A DNA stretch of 64,000 bases from Sphingobium ummariense RL-3 (lineage in GTDB: Bacteria; Pseudomonadota; Alphaproteobacteria; Sphingomonadales; Sphingomonadaceae), in NCBI RefSeq assembly GCF_000447205.1, contig NZ_AUWY01000136.1:176126-240125 (forward strand). The letters are read 5' to 3'. Each line of letters opens with the position of its first letter. Position 1 is the first letter of the stretch. This document shows, in pieces, positions 63,746-64,000 of this stretch. Below the pieces are notes generated by a model. It saw only the letters and a program-made list of their open reading frames with translations. It made no database searches and was not told the origin of the DNA. The translations under genes were made by a program, and so were the position numbers.

Positions 63746-64000
63746 CGGGGCTGTCTGAATATCATGATCGGGTCAGGCGGCGCACCCCAAAGGCATGGAA
63801 GCCAAACCAAAGTGGTGATGCCGACGCTATTGCTGGACCGCAATGATATAGGGTCGAGGAGCAGAAAGCTACTGATTTATAAGATAAATTGGGAAATTGT
63901 CCGCCTGTCGGCCTCGTTCGCCAATGGAATCCGCTTGTGCGGGTGCGACCCTTGGGCTCCTGATAGATGCCGGTTGCGTGCGCGCCGGCGGGATGCCGGC
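63746..64000. other. Right-edge sequence without a recognised gene
   Basis: 255 bases with no supported gene, repeat or structural RNA. It probably contains the promoter of the small minus-strand gene and the upstream part of whatever follows. Confidence 0.3.

Noticed and set aside
1..64000. CRISPR arrays, tRNA or rRNA genes
   Set aside because: No regularly spaced repeats, cloverleaf-like tRNA sequence or rRNA-like sequence was seen by eye on either strand.

Overview
The window looks like a chromosomal or large-replicon stretch of a sphingomonad (Sphingobium/Sphingomonas-type alphaproteobacterium). The evidence is high GC, tightly packed genes with many 4-base ATGA overlaps, five TonB-dependent receptors in 64 kb, a FecI/FecR pair, and secreted enzymes paired with receptors. 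I see no tRNA, rRNA, CRISPR array or replication origin.

Layout. (1) 1-7649: a LysR gene running off the left edge, divergent from a TonB receptor followed by a purine nucleoside permease/phosphorylase-like protein, an 8-oxoguanine-type deaminase and an NCS2 nucleobase permease. This reads as a purine scavenging chain from outer membrane to cytoplasm; an exported adenosine deaminase lies further on at 14245-15753. (2) 7653-13964, minus strand: a five-gene operon encoding a DUF1587/1592/1588/1585 dihaem protein, a Tat-exported DUF1552 (HxxSHH) protein, an ankyrin-repeat protein, a cytochrome c' and a cytochrome b561. It looks like an uncharacterised periplasmic redox system. (3) 15820-24537: a 2.2-kilo-residue autotransporter cut by one in-frame TGA and bracketed by two decayed IS6-family copies; the right copy holds a nested IS5-family element.

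(4) 24633-45411: a PQQ-linked alcohol oxidation island. It contains an AcoD/ExaC-like aldehyde dehydrogenase, DUF779, DUF3422, FIST sensor, hybrid kinase, LuxR-type regulator, a quinoprotein alcohol dehydrogenase with the extra Asp typical of lanthanide enzymes, a XoxJ-like binding protein, cytochrome c, beta-propeller protein, porin, two TonB receptors, the quinoprotein relay proteins (metallohydrolase, SoxYZ-like carrier, Cys-Trp motif protein) and pseudoazurin. A broken acetyl-CoA synthetase remnant follows at 45412-45653. No PQQ biosynthesis genes are in the window.

(5) 45652-55148: two more IS6 remnants, in the same orientation, bracket a FecI/FecR/TonB receptor/periplasmic DUF6282 amidohydrolase/TonB receptor module. 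The left insertion sits against the acs remnant and the right one against a beheaded acyltransferase. (6) 55928-60612, minus strand: GST, a PNPOx-FNR-ferredoxin fusion, DUF1348, a small AhpD-like protein, a 44-residue peptide and a LysR regulator form a probable stress or xenobiotic operon. (7) 60946-63745: a hybrid GAF-PAS kinase preceded by an 18-codon leader ORF, then a small protein of unknown function.

Together the window combines nutrient-capture modules (receptor plus exported enzyme plus inner-membrane transporter), periplasmic quinoprotein respiration, and IS6-driven rearrangement that has broken several genes.
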